64,000 nt of DNA from an unicellular cyanobacterium SU3 (GTDB lineage Bacteria; Cyanobacteriota; Cyanobacteriia; Cyanobacteriales; Microcystaceae). How positions within the stretch are numbered: position 1 is the stretch's first letter; each line of letters opens with the position of its first letter. Both the position numbers and the translations under genes were made by a program. Positions 46,346-55,634 of this stretch are shown here, in pieces. The stretch is from NCBI GenBank assembly GCA_002172675.1, contig NETF01000051.1, forward strand, positions 62,001 to 126,000, read 5' to 3'. Below the pieces are notes generated by a model, which was given only the letters and a program-made list of their open reading frames with translations, had not been told where the DNA came from and searched no databases.

Positions 46346-47089
46346 TTATCTTTGACTTTCCTTTTTTCTGAAACAAAAACCCATGCTTCCCAGAGCTAAT
46401 AACCCCACTAAAGTACCAGGTTCAGGAACAGAATTAGGGGTGTTCTCTTCAGGGATCTCATTTACCATAATATTATCAAAGTTTACATCTCCTGAACTAG
46501 CAATATAAACTTGAGTAATATTATTAAATTCTGTAAGCTCTAACTTTTGAAAGGGTAAACCCAATTCGTTACCTACAGAATATTCCCAAAACTGTCCTAA
46601 AACGGGTTGAGTGGGATCAAAAGTGGTGCTAATTAAAATCTTAGTATCATCCGTTGAATAACCAGCAATAGCACGGGTATTATCTCTTAGTTGATAGTAT
46701 AAACTTTCTAAAGAAAAAGAACCACCATTTACTGGAGTTAAATAAATTCCTAATAATCGATCAACACCACTAAAATGTTGCGCTTCGTAGGAATTACTCG
46801 CATGAAAATGTCCTCCCTCGTGAAAATGTCCTGGATCACCTCCAGTCTCTCGACCTGAAAATGCTTCTACATTAAACCCATCTTCAACAAAACACTTATT
46901 ACCATCTGCGAGTTGTGGGGTACAAGTGTTAGGGTTAGAATAAGCATAAGTATCAGCATCAAATTCAATAACAGCAGCCTTAACTTCCGAGTTGATACCT
47001 GTTACTAATGCCAAAGTTGTTGCACAAGTTAAACTGAGATAACTAACAGTTCTAGTCAAAAATGAAAAGTGAATGTTTTGATGTTTCAT
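46346..47089 (-). CDS. PEP-CTERM protein with His-rich segment
   Basis: The 247-residue protein has an N-terminal signal peptide (SYLSLTCATTLALVTG, then VKA) and a C-terminal PEP-CTERM sorting signal: SVPEPGTLVGLLALGSMG, then a basic FRKKESQR tail. So it is exported and anchored or processed by an exosortase-type pathway. The middle contains PGHFHEGGHFHASNSY, a histidine cluster that suggests metal binding. The start is preceded (47145-47167) by a 23-base motif also found upstream of the barrel gene at 48621. No domain of known function is recognised. Confidence 0.85.
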   Translation of the reverse strand: MKHQNIHFSFLTRTVSYLSLTCATTLALVTGINSEVKAAVIEFDADTYAYSNPNTCTPQLADGNKCFVEDGFNVEAFSGRETGGDPGHFHEGGHFHASNSYEAQHFSGVDRLLGIYLTPVNGGSFSLESLYYQLRDNTRAIAGYSTDDTKILISTTFDPTQPVLGQFWEYSVGNELGLPFQKLELTEFNNITQVYIASSGDVNFDNIMVNEIPEENTPNSVPEPGTLVGLLALGSMGFCFRKKESQR

Positions 47090-47144
47090 GGAATCGAAGT
47101 TAATAAAATTTCGACTTTAAGCTAACACAAGCGTTCTAAGAAAT

Positions 47145-47167
47145 CAAAAGACAACTTGTCAAAGTTA
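47145..47167 (-). promoter_or_regulatory. Shared upstream motif, copy 1
   Basis: On the minus strand this reads TAA then CTTTGACA-AGT-TGTCTTTTG, 56-78 bases upstream of the PEP-CTERM ATG. It matches the motif at 48686-48708 at 21 of 23 bases. GACA-N3-TGTC is an inverted repeat, consistent with a dimeric regulator site. Confidence 0.65.
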
Positions 47168-47217
47168 TCTAATTTTTGTCTCAAAATTGTTTTATCTTTA
47201 TTTAAGATTTAACAACT

Positions 47218-48621
47218 TTAAAATGTGTATTGTAAACCAGCCGTTAATTGCCAATCTGTTTCTAATTGTGGTCCTTGAAGAGCGCGATAAATAGGTAATT
47301 CAAATTCAATGGCTAAACGACCACTTCTTAAATCTCCTTCGGGGACAAAAAGATTCAGTCCAAAACCAATATCAATTTGAGTTCCTCCCCGTCGTGTAGG
47401 ATCAGCAGTGGGAACGATATTAGGATTAAGACGGGTATCTTTGCCACTAATGTTGCCCCAATTTTTACCTTTAATTCGTAAAGAAGTGCTGGCCCAATCA
47501 CTCCATTTTCTGGCACCCCAAGCTGTTAACATGATTTGATCACCAAATTTATAACTATTACTATTTGTCCCTAAACGAAGGGTTCCAATAATCTGAGACC
47601 CCCAAGACCATTGATCGGTTTGTCCTAAATAAGTGATCCCTGGATGGAGATCGAGGGTTCCTGATCCCAGTTGCATCGGATAAGGTAAGAGTTGATCGGG
47701 TCCTGCTGGAGTGCGATCGCGTGTTTCAATAGAACCCGTAGGAAAGCTAACCCCTGCGTTGAAATGAATTCTTTGTCGATTTTCGTTCAAAACTTGGTAT
47801 AAACCAGTAACTTTAATGTCTCCAATGCCTTCAGAATCTGTATTAAAACCCGTATTCATGCGAGTAATATGATCCATATCTTTGACCACATAAGGCAACA
47901 TAGCCATCAAAGTTAAACTGTTCGTAATACCGTACATCATGCCAAACATATGCATTTGCATGGTCATACGAGTGGGAGTAACAGGAAATTGCTCTAATAT
48001 TTTTTCATCACTAATATCATCGGTTCCCACACGACTGCCTTCCATTTCCATTAACATATAGCGATAAGAAACCATGATTTCTCCTTCACTATGAATATGT
48101 TCCCCCATAACAGCGATGGGTGCATGGCTATCGGGACGTGCAGGGTTCCAAAACATTCCTTGTTGAGAAGGAGGTAAAGGTTCATCGGCTAAGAGAAAAT
48201 CTCTATTTCCTTGTAGTTTTTTGTCGAAAGAATTGAGGAATTTTCTCGCAATCTTATTAGGTTCAGAAAGCTGTTTTATTTCGTCTGTTGTGTATCTAAA
48301 TTTTGGCAAGATATAACTGCTTGAAATTTCATATTGCTGTGTTGGCTAATCAATTTTAATTGTCTGATCAGCCATTAATTCTCGTGAATTAAGCCAATTC
48401 AAATGAGAGATCAGTAATTCTCTTTGTTTCTCTTTCTCAATTTTTTTTTGTAAGTCCTGATAATTCCAGGTATTAGTCAGGGATTCATAATTAAAAGTCA
48501 TCTTATCTCTCTCCTGTTGTCCGCGACTCTCTGCATTAACAGAAGATAAAAAAGTATCTAAACAGATTAAACTGACTGCTGTAATTAACCAGCAGTATTG
48601 CCTCTTCACACCAAAATTCAT
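47218..48621 (-). pseudogene. Met/His-rich outer-membrane barrel, interrupted by in-frame TAG
   Basis: Two open segments (start to 48346; 48345 to 47218) lie in the same frame, separated only by a TAG at 48346-48348. Read through, they give one protein of about 467 residues. It starts at the ATG at 48621 (MNFGVKRQYCW) with a signal peptide ending in SSVNA. A Lys/Glu-rich linker follows, then a beta-barrel of the transporter/phenol-degradation MetA-like outer-membrane family, ending in the terminal Phe (QYTF). The barrel is rich in Met and His (MGEHIHSEGEIMVSYRYMLM, MTMQMHMFGMMYG), as in relatives encoded near metal-resistance genes. The segment after the TAG has no signal peptide of its own, so the gene is non-functional unless the stop is read through. 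Confidence 0.8.
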
Positions 48622-48685
48622 AGGTTTGACTGAATTATTCAAGTTTTTCTTGAATAAGAACTATGACAAACCTGAAAAGTTTTGT

Positions 48686-48708
48686 CAAAAGACAATGTGT
48701 CAAAGTTA
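48686..48708 (-). promoter_or_regulatory. Shared upstream motif, copy 2
   Basis: On the minus strand this reads TAA then CTTTGACA-CAT-TGTCTTTTG, 65-87 bases upstream of the barrel ATG at 48621. It is 21/23 identical to the motif upstream of the PEP-CTERM gene and at a similar distance from the start. Confidence 0.65.
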
Positions 48709-49054
48709 AAATCAGTTAACAGTGAACAGCGAGTAGTCATTTTAAAGGTTTAATATTACTGTAGGGGCGTAATAATATTAAGCCCAAAAACATTAATTAT
48801 GTTAGAAAAAGAATACAATTCAATTCATTGTAAAGTGAAATTTATACTTTTAGGGTTCAGTTAAAAAGAAAATTAACGACAAATTCACGTAATTTTTTAG
48901 AAGCAGAGTTAGGTAGTGTATCATAAGTAGTGAAAGTAAAATTTTTGCCTAAATTTCTATTAGAATAAGAGAAAGAAGTAAAAAGCTTTTCAAATCTGAG
49001 GTAATTATTTATAGTTTAGAGAGAATTTTTAATCACTCAGTAAACAATTTGATA
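48709..49054. other. Intergenic region with repeat and a possible IS end
   Basis: A CAGTTAACAGTGAACAG-type repeat lies at 48712-48732. Near 48911, GGTAGTGTATCATAAGTAGTG resembles the GGTxxTG... terminus of IS1-family elements; this is a visual match only. The remainder is AT-rich with no gene seen. Confidence 0.35.
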
Positions 49055-49453
49055 ATGGATAACGACTCTTCCTTAACTTCTCGTCCACCTTGTCCGTCTT
49101 GCGGTTCAATCCAAATCTTGAAAAATGGAAGTACACATCATAAAAAACAGAAGTTCTGATGTAAAGAATGTGGTCGTCAATTCATTGAAAAACCAGAGAA
49201 AAACCAATAACGTCAGAACAGAAACAAAGAGTAAAGAAACTACTTCTTGAGAGAATTTCTCTGTGAGGAATTACTCGGTCTTTAGAAATATCAATGACTT
49301 GGTTACAGCAATTTATTAACAACTTATATCACTCTGTCCCTCTTGAATTAAAGGTTAGAGAAATATCAGACTTGGAAATAGAGATTGAATGTGATGAGTT
49401 GTGGTCTTACGTAAATTCCAAAGAAAATCCAGTTTATATTTGGTTAGGGATCT
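49055..49453 (+). mobile_element. IS1-family transposase remnant
   Basis: From the ATG at 49055 the frame encodes an InsA-like zinc-binding segment, RPPCPSCGSIQILKNGSTHH. A TGA at 49157-49159 interrupts before CKECGRQFIEKPEK. A frameshift follows at about 49200. The next frame reads ITSEQKQRVKKLLLERISL, a second TGA (49264-49266), then GITRSLEISMTWLQQFI and the InsB-like IECDELWSYVNSKENPVYIW. Similarity ends at about 49453. At least three lesions make it inactive. Confidence 0.8.
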
Positions 49454-49640
49454 CCACTATCCTAGTACAAAGAAAAGTGGTGAAACAACATGGTCAGATA
49501 ATGGCTATGAGTGGAAAGATGATGTATTAACAGTACCCATGACAAGGGACTGATTGCCGAAAGCCGTATGAGGCAAAAGTCTCATGTACGGTTTGGAATG
49601 GGAGGAGAGGAAGGAGACTTCCTTTTCGACCCCTAATATT
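49454..49640 (+). mobile_element. 3' end of a group II intron (domains V-VI)
   Basis: Positions 49561-49594 form a 34-base group II intron domain V. It has the AGC catalytic triad in AAGCCGTATGAGG, a four-base loop (AAAA), and the closing CTCATGTACGGTTT. A domain VI-like hairpin follows (about 49598-49632, GGAAGGAGACTTCC core), and the 3' end would be near CCCCTAAT (about 49637). Sequence from 49454 to 49560 is probably the end of domain IV. No intron-encoded reverse transcriptase is left, so this is a truncated fragment abutting the IS1 remnant. Confidence 0.75.
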
Positions 49641-49646
49641 ACTTTG

Positions 49647-49991
49647 TTAACCGCCACTAATTTTTACTTTGTAACCTAACTCTCCTAAAACTGTCAGTAA
49701 CTTGTCACGATGGTCTCCCTGAATTTCTAGGGTATCATTTTTCATTGTTCCCCCACTTCCGCATTTATTTTTTAACTGTTTTAACAACTTATTTAAGGTA
49801 TCTGGAGAATGTTGAAACCCTGTTATTACTGTCACCGTTTTTCCCTTGCGTCCTGAACGAGTGGCCTGTATTCTAATATTTTGTTGCTGTGGTGGAATAT
49901 CCGGTACACCCCGTTCAAAAACTTCTGAGTTGGAATTATGGCCAAACTCTTGATAGGCCATTGATTTAGAGTGGTTACGCTTAGAAGACAT
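49647..49991 (-). CDS. SUI1/eIF1-like translation factor (YciH family)
   Basis: The 114-residue protein has a SUI1 domain: IRIQATRSGRKGKTVTVITGF, KLLKQLKNKCGSGGTMKN and IQGDHRDKLLTVLGELGYKVKISGG. Bacterial homologues (YciH) affect start-codon fidelity. The intron fragment ends within about ten bases of its 3' end, but the gene itself looks intact. Confidence 0.92.
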   Translation of the reverse strand: MSSKRNHSKSMAYQEFGHNSNSEVFERGVPDIPPQQQNIRIQATRSGRKGKTVTVITGFQHSPDTLNKLLKQLKNKCGSGGTMKNDTLEIQGDHRDKLLTVLGELGYKVKISGG

Positions 49992-50078
49992 AATAACTAA
50001 GATAAGAACAATAGTTACTTGAATTTTATCTTAGTTGATACATATCTCAATGGGTTAGGTATCCTATATGCGGTATAG

Positions 50079-51905
50079 TTACCAGGTAGGATTATCATGA
50101 ATCAGTTGAGTTGCGGTTTCAGCATCTAAGGGTTTAGCGAAGAAAAACCCTTGACCAAAATGACAACCCAACTTACGAAGTTGTTCTAATTGTTCGCTAG
50201 TTTCAATACCTTCTGCTACCACATCCATCCTCATAACTTCAGCAATACCCAAAATAACGGGAACTAATCCTAAATTTTCGCTATTTCCGTCAACATTTTT
50301 CAGAAAAGACCGATCAATTTTTAAAGTATTAACTGGGAAATTTTGAAGTTGACTTAAAGATGAATAACCTGTACCAAAATCATCAATACTTAGTTTAATC
50401 CCTCGTTGCCATAATTTCTCTAATAAAACTTGACTCGTTTGTAAATTTTGCATCATCGAACTTTCTGTAATTTCTAGCTTAAGAAAATTGGTGTTTAGTT
50501 GTGTTTCTGTTAAAATCTTGTCAATTTCTGTCACTAAATTGCTTCGAGTTAACTGTTGTGCTGCTAAATTAATACAAATTTTAAGATCGGTAAATCCTTG
50601 TTCATGCCATTGAGAAAGCTGAGAACACGCTTCTTTCATCACCCAACTACCAATTTCACAAATTAAGCCAGTTTCTTCTGCTAACGGTAGAAATTCACCA
50701 GGAGAAATTATGCCTTTTTGGGGATCTATCCAGCGAACTAATGCTTCAAACCCTGCAATTTTGTTTTGCTTTAAATCAATAATTGGCTGATAGTAAACCG
50801 TAAATTCTTCTTGTTGTACAGCCCGATATAAATCTGTTTGTAAGATTAATAATTGTTGAGCAAGATCATACATTTCGGGGGTAAAAATTTGATATTGACC
50901 TCTCCCTAAAGATTTGGCTTTATACATAGCCAGATCAGCATCTCTGATAATATTTTCAGGATCTTGATAATCAGGACGGCTCAAAACGATACCAATACTA
51001 ACATTAATAAAAATTTCTTGGCTATTACAATAGAAAGGTTTTTTTAATAAGTCAAGAATATTTTGTGCTAGTTCTTTTGCCTGTTCAACTCCAGAAATAT
51101 CAGATAATAAAATCGCAAATTCATCTCCACCAACACGGGCAAGAACTGTATTTTTTCCAAGAATGCTTTGTAATGCTCGACTAATTTTTTGTAACAGTAG
51201 ATTACCCACTAAATGACCTAAAGAATCATTGATGATGTTGAAGCGATCGCAATTTAAAAATAATACAGCAAATTGATAATTGTCATCTAGTTTAATAACG
51301 CTTAGAGACCGTTGTAATTGTTCAATAAATAAATTACGATTAGCTAGCCCAGTTAAAGAGTCATACAGGGCTATTTCTTGTAGTCGATGATTAGCTTTTT
51401 GTAACTGCTGAGTTCTTTCTTGGACTTTTTTTTCAAGTTGAGTATTTAATTGATGAACTTCTTTTTGTGCAGTTCTCAAGGCTAATTGATTTTTAACCCT
51501 AACTAAGACTTCTTCCATCTGAAAGGGTTTAGTAATATAATCGATTCCTCCTATTTCCAAGGCTTTTACTTTATCAAAAACATCATCTAATGCACTTAAG
51601 AAAATGATTGGAATGTCAGCAGTACGAAGATTTTTTTTTAGTTGTTGGCAAACCTCATAACCATTAAGATCCGCCATCATAATATCGAGCAGAATGAGGT
51701 CAGGGGGAAGGGTTTCTACCACTTTTAAAGCCATGTTCCCCCCTATTGCTTTACGGACGTTATACCCTTCTCCTGTTAAAATACTTGACAATACCCGTAG
51801 ATTTTCTATTGTATCGTCAACAATTAAAATATCTTGGAGATTTGATGAGACTTCTTCGTGTGTATGCTTGAGTAAAATGTGTGTATTTATAGGGTTAGGA
51901 ATCAT
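50079..51905 (-). CDS. Receiver-GGDEF-EAL cyclic di-GMP regulator
   Basis: I place the start at 51905 (MIPNPINTHILLKH); the open frame continues to 51959 but adds an unlikely stretch. A receiver (about residues 25-140; DLILLDIMMADLNGYE carries the phospho-Asp), a coiled coil, GGDEF with intact RVGGDEFAILL and EAL with intact GFEALVRW follow. Both catalytic domains look competent. The upstream hybrid kinase (54586) shares strand and lies 150 bases away, a possible phospho-donor. Confidence 0.9.
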   Translation of the reverse strand: MIPNPINTHILLKHTHEEVSSNLQDILIVDDTIENLRVLSSILTGEGYNVRKAIGGNMALKVVETLPPDLILLDIMMADLNGYEVCQQLKKNLRTADIPIIFLSALDDVFDKVKALEIGGIDYITKPFQMEEVLVRVKNQLALRTAQKEVHQLNTQLEKKVQERTQQLQKANHRLQEIALYDSLTGLANRNLFIEQLQRSLSVIKLDDNYQFAVLFLNCDRFNIINDSLGHLVGNLLLQKISRALQSILGKNTVLARVGGDEFAILLSDISGVEQAKELAQNILDLLKKPFYCNSQEIFINVSIGIVLSRPDYQDPENIIRDADLAMYKAKSLGRGQYQIFTPEMYDLAQQLLILQTDLYRAVQQEEFTVYYQPIIDLKQNKIAGFEALVRWIDPQKGIISPGEFLPLAEETGLICEIGSWVMKEACSQLSQWHEQGFTDLKICINLAAQQLTRSNLVTEIDKILTETQLNTNFLKLEITESSMMQNLQTSQVLLEKLWQRGIKLSIDDFGTGYSSLSQLQNFPVNTLKIDRSFLKNVDGNSENLGLVPVILGIAEVMRMDVVAEGIETSEQLEQLRKLGCHFGQGFFFAKPLDAETATQLIHDNPTW

Positions 51906-52054
51906 TGTTTTCTCTTGTTTAGTTTGGTAATATAAATGTATCCAAACCAATTTTAGCAATAAATGACTATTACTAATGTATTAGCTTGGGTAATAAGAAA
52001 CAAGAAGGGGTGCAAAAATTTTATTAATACTACTCAATTTTAATCGATAATCAA

Positions 52055-54586
52055 TTATGAAGCAATGTGGTTTCTACTTAATTCCATAATTTTATCAAAC
52101 TGGAAAGTCTCTATCAACTCATATAAAGCCTTTTTTAAAGTGGTTTCTTCTGGGGGAATAGCCTCAAGTAATTCTAGTAATAAAACATCATTCCCTTCGC
52201 AGGCCCGTTGATAAATTTGTGCTATCCATTGACTCGGCATGACCTTAAGATGATCAGAGGTTAAGGGAACTGTATAATGCTCTTGATTGTCTTTTTTTTG
52301 GTTAGGTGTAGACTCTTCATAAATGTATTGAACCCCTAAATATTGAGATATTTTATCAAAAATTTCTTGAGATCGAAAGGGTTTAGCAACAAAATCATCG
52401 CACCCAGAGTCTAAAACTTGTTGTCGTTGTTCTACAAAGACGCTGGCTGTTAAAGCAATAATGACTGTTGCTTGTCCTTTGAGAGATTCTTTAATATGCC
52501 TTGTGGCTTCATAACCATTCATGATAGGCATTTGCATATCCATCCAAATTAGGTGGGGTTCCCAAGCGTCCCAGAGGGCGATCGCTTCTTGTCCATTGAC
52601 AGCTTCTTTGACCTCGAACCCCACCGAAGTCAGTAATTTTACTAATAAATCTCGATTCGTTTGCTTATCTTCTACAACTAAAATACGGAAATGGGGTTGA
52701 TCCGAGGCTAACGCAACAGGATAATGGAAGATAGTCGTAGTTGTATCCTTCATCACAGAAATAACAGGATGAAAACGAATATTAAAGGTGAAGGTTGTCC
52801 CTTCTTCCACCACACTGTCAACAGTAATCTGTCCCCCCATCAACTTGATAAATTTACTACTGATAGGTAGACCTAACCCGGTTCCTTCCCCTGAGTTGAT
52901 TCCTGCTTTGGCTTGAGTAAAAGGGGAAAATAATCCGTTGAGATCCTCATTGTCTATCCCATGTCCTGTATCTGTAACAGCAAAGAATAATTGATGACCT
53001 TTACACCAAACTTTAACCGTAACTTCTCCTTTTTCTGTAAATTTAATGGCATTACTAATAATATTAATTAAAATCTGACGTAATTTTTGTTCATCGGTTC
53101 TAATATATTGGGGAACCGTACAATAACGGATAAAGCATAGCTGTAGTTGTTTGCTGGCTGCTTTTAATTGTAATAAGGTATCGAGTTCATGTAAGAGGTG
53201 GTATAAATCAAAATCCGTTTCATTAAGAATAACCTGACCTGCTTCTATTTTCGACATTTGTAGAATATCATTAATTAATCCTAAGAGATGTTCCCCGCTA
53301 TCATGAATAATTTGTAGATTATTGCGATAGTCCAAAGATAGAGAAGTTGAACGCAACATTAACTGGACATATCCTAAAATCGCATTGAGAGGAGTTCTTA
53401 ATTCATGACTCATATTAGCCAAAAATTCACTTTTAGCTTGATTTGCTTTTTCTGCCGCAATTTTGGCTATTGCTAACTCTTCTGTTTGCTGTTGGGTTTG
53501 TTTCAATAATTCCCCTTGTTGAACAGCTACTCCTAACTGTTGGCCTACCTGTAACACAATTTGAACTGCGGCATTATCCCAGTCACGGGGAGTCGATAGT
53601 TGATAGACCAAAATTAATCCCCAAAGTTGATGCGTGCAAAAAATCGGCACAGCAATATATGCTTTGGCTTGTACTTGTTCGAGAAGGTTGATATAACAGG
53701 GAGTAAACCCGGCTTCATAAATATTCGAGACAACTCGATAGCTATTTTTCGTGGTAAAGGGTTCCCCTTGAGACTCTTGGAAATAGGTGTCTTCAATAGT
53801 GGTAATGGTGCATTTTTCTTCTTCTGTGGTGCTTAATAATTCTTCTGGAGTGGTTAGCAACTTTAAGGACGGCCATCCCTTAGAAACAGACTCGGCCACA
53901 ACTTTACCACTCCAGTCTCGATTAAATTGATAAACGATAACCCGTTCACAAGCGATCGCTTGTCTAAGTTCTTTGGTGGTGGCAGCAAAAATCTTTTCTA
54001 AATTTAGGGTTTGTCGCATCCGTTGAACAACCCTAGTAACGGCTTTTTCTCGTTCCAAAGTTTTTTGTAACTTGTCGGTTCTTTCTTTGACCTGGTTTTC
54101 TAGTTTTATATTGAGGTTACGCAGTTGCTCTTCTATATTGTGACGTTTCTTATTTTCTTTTCGTAATTCTTGGTTGACGGTTTCTAATTGTTCTGGGGTT
54201 TTCAGTGATAAAAAAGTAGGGATTAAAAAGAACATTTCTACAGCAGTGTAACAAGACACCAAAGCAGTGAGGGCTTTTTCTAGGCCAGATAACCAATAGA
54301 GAGGATACCAGAGAGTAACAATCTCTAACAGATGACCGATTCCACAAAGAACAATAAAAGCCCCAAAAAGAATAAAAACATTTTGAAAGGGTACGTCACT
54401 GCGTTTGAAAACAAAATAAAGAAGAAGAAGAGGAATGGAAAAATAGGCGATCGCAATTAAAAAATCACTGATCACATGAAGGGAAACTAAAGGGGTTTGC
54501 CACAAATAACAATGGCCGTGAGGAATATAAGCCAAATAGTGGTTAATTAGGTTAAGGGGATGTTGAAGATTAAGAATTAGTAGCAT
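52055..54586 (-). CDS. Ethylene-receptor-like hybrid kinase with CBCR-type GAF
   Basis: The start at 54586 ([12 protein letters not shown]) is chosen over an upstream TTG (54634). Three membrane helices (about 30-125) match plant/cyanobacterial ethylene-binding domains: [20 protein letters not shown] and [16 protein letters not shown], where Cys and His of CGxxH are the copper ligands. The GAF domain (about 190-350) resembles cyanobacteriochromes: the bilin-Cys region reads [11 protein letters not shown], and the DXCF position reads DTYF, so the second Cys is missing. HisKA ([13 protein letters not shown]), HATPase and a receiver ([13 protein letters not shown]) follow, then an 80-residue tail. 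Synechocystis Slr1212 (SynEtr1/UirS) has the same N-terminal plan and senses both ethylene and light. Confidence 0.88.
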   Translation of the reverse strand: MLLILNLQHPLNLINHYLAYIPHGHCYLWQTPLVSLHVISDFLIAIAYFSIPLLLLYFVFKRSDVPFQNVFILFGAFIVLCGIGHLLEIVTLWYPLYWLSGLEKALTALVSCYTAVEMFFLIPTFLSLKTPEQLETVNQELRKENKKRHNIEEQLRNLNIKLENQVKERTDKLQKTLEREKAVTRVVQRMRQTLNLEKIFAATTKELRQAIACERVIVYQFNRDWSGKVVAESVSKGWPSLKLLTTPEELLSTTEEEKCTITTIEDTYFQESQGEPFTTKNSYRVVSNIYEAGFTPCYINLLEQVQAKAYIAVPIFCTHQLWGLILVYQLSTPRDWDNAAVQIVLQVGQQLGVAVQQGELLKQTQQQTEELAIAKIAAEKANQAKSEFLANMSHELRTPLNAILGYVQLMLRSTSLSLDYRNNLQIIHDSGEHLLGLINDILQMSKIEAGQVILNETDFDLYHLLHELDTLLQLKAASKQLQLCFIRYCTVPQYIRTDEQKLRQILINIISNAIKFTEKGEVTVKVWCKGHQLFFAVTDTGHGIDNEDLNGLFSPFTQAKAGINSGEGTGLGLPISSKFIKLMGGQITVDSVVEEGTTFTFNIRFHPVISVMKDTTTTIFHYPVALASDQPHFRILVVEDKQTNRDLLVKLLTSVGFEVKEAVNGQEAIALWDAWEPHLIWMDMQMPIMNGYEATRHIKESLKGQATVIIALTASVFVEQRQQVLDSGCDDFVAKPFRSQEIFDKISQYLGVQYIYEESTPNQKKDNQEHYTVPLTSDHLKVMPSQWIAQIYQRACEGNDVLLLELLEAIPPEETTLKKALYELIETFQFDKIMELSRNHIAS

Positions 54587-54755
54587 TCGAGTTCTGATTG
54601 CAAATAGGTTATTGTTCCTTTTTATTTTTCCCAAAATTAAACTTTGACATAAAAATTTACTGAAGGCTTTTTGTTGGCTGTTTTCAGTGATCCCAAGGAA
54701 ATACGATACACTAAGAGAACTTACAGTAAATGTTATAGATACCAGTAATATTAAT

Positions 54756-55295
54756 ATGAATAAATCCTATCAAAAAATTGTTGTTATTGTATCTGGTTTT
54801 GCCTTACTGATCAGTATGACGGTTGCAGGGTTTTCCTTTAGGCAAAATTCTTCTTCTTCTCCAGAGGCTAATTCCGGAACAGAGGTTTCCCCAGAAGAAA
54901 GGTTAAAATCTATTATAGAAGGATATGAGAGCGTTTTAGAAAGAGAACCGGATAATCCTACCGCTAAACAAGGGTTAGAAGAAGCTCTTAAAGCATTTAT
55001 TGCCACACAAGCACAAGCAGGAAATTTAGAGGGAGCTATACCTCCCATGGAAAAATTAGCAGCTTTAGTTCCTGAGAATGAACAGTATCAAGAGATTCTG
55101 GCACAAATGAAACAAGCTCAACAACAAGCTCAAACTGCACCGTCTCCTAGCCAACCAGAAGCCATTACCCCTGAGTCTGAAGAACTTCCTCCTCTAATTA
55201 TTCCAGAAGCCGAAGAAGAATCCAATCCTTTATTAAATCCTGAAGAAAATTCTAACCCATTATTTCCTTCCGATAGTAATCCTAATTCTAATTAG
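54756..55295 (+). CDS. Membrane-anchored TPR-like protein
   Basis: I start at the ATG at 54756 ([21 protein letters not shown]); the frame extends upstream without a natural N-terminus. An N-terminal membrane anchor is followed by a TPR-like helical region ([39 protein letters not shown]), a Gln/Ala-rich coiled coil and an acidic Asn/Pro-rich tail ([20 protein letters not shown]). The soluble part probably faces the periplasm or lumen. The function is unknown. Confidence 0.75.
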   Translation: MNKSYQKIVVIVSGFALLISMTVAGFSFRQNSSSSPEANSGTEVSPEERLKSIIEGYESVLEREPDNPTAKQGLEEALKAFIATQAQAGNLEGAIPPMEKLAALVPENEQYQEILAQMKQAQQQAQTAPSPSQPEAITPESEELPPLIIPEAEEESNPLLNPEENSNPLFPSDSNPNSN

Positions 55296-55320
55296 TTTAG
55301 AGTAGCACAGGATAAATTAA

Positions 55321-55337
55321 GGTGGGCATTGCCCACC
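55321..55337. repeat. GGTGGGCATTGCCCACC palindrome, copy A
   Basis: Perfect 8-base arms around one central base, 26 bases after the TPR-like gene. The surrounding 25 bases (TAAGG...CTACA) are identical to copy B at 57750. Confidence 0.85.
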
Positions 55338-55395
55338 CTACACTTAAACTAGAGAGATACTGTATTGTCCGTAGCAAATATAACGGTAAAGTCAT

Positions 55396-55428
55396 GAAGC
55401 AATCTCTGTGTTTATAGTAGATTGCTTC
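55396..55428. repeat. Inverted repeat GAAGCAATCT/AGATTGCTTC
   Basis: A perfect 10-bp stem with a 13-base loop in the intergenic region upstream of the pentapeptide gene. It looks like part of a dispersed cyanobacterial repeat. Confidence 0.65.
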
Positions 55429-55634
55429 GGGATATTTCTAGTGACAATTAAAGTTAACTATTTATATTACCCCTCGCAATGACAGGTTAAATCTCTAATA
55501 GCCTTTGAGAATTGGTGTTATTGTCTATAGTATAAATACTGAATTATGATGTCAGTTCCATAATTAAGGGAATCTGTATCCATTCTTGGCAAAAATTAAT
55601 GGAAATATATAGAAAGAAAAGCGATTAAAAGTCA

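Larger units (their letters stand above)
55296..55634. other. Intergenic region with decayed dispersed repeats
   Basis: It contains the GTGGGCA palindrome (55321-55337), a 10-bp perfect inverted repeat GAAGCAATCT/AGATTGCTTC (55396-55428) and a later CTCGCAATGACAGG (about 55472). The last two look like separated pieces of a common cyanobacterial repeat. No gene is seen. Confidence 0.5.

Noticed and set aside
48346-48348. Pyrrolysine-type read-through of the TAG
   Set aside because: No context for pyrrolysine is known in cyanobacteria and nothing nearby supports it; mutation or sequence error is simpler.
49157-49266. Selenocysteine at the two TGA codons of the IS1 remnant
   Set aside because: The family has Arg at these places, a frameshift lies between them, and the element is clearly degraded.
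49294-49530. 78-residue frame as an independent gene
   Set aside because: It is the open part of the degraded IS1-family transposase running into intron sequence.
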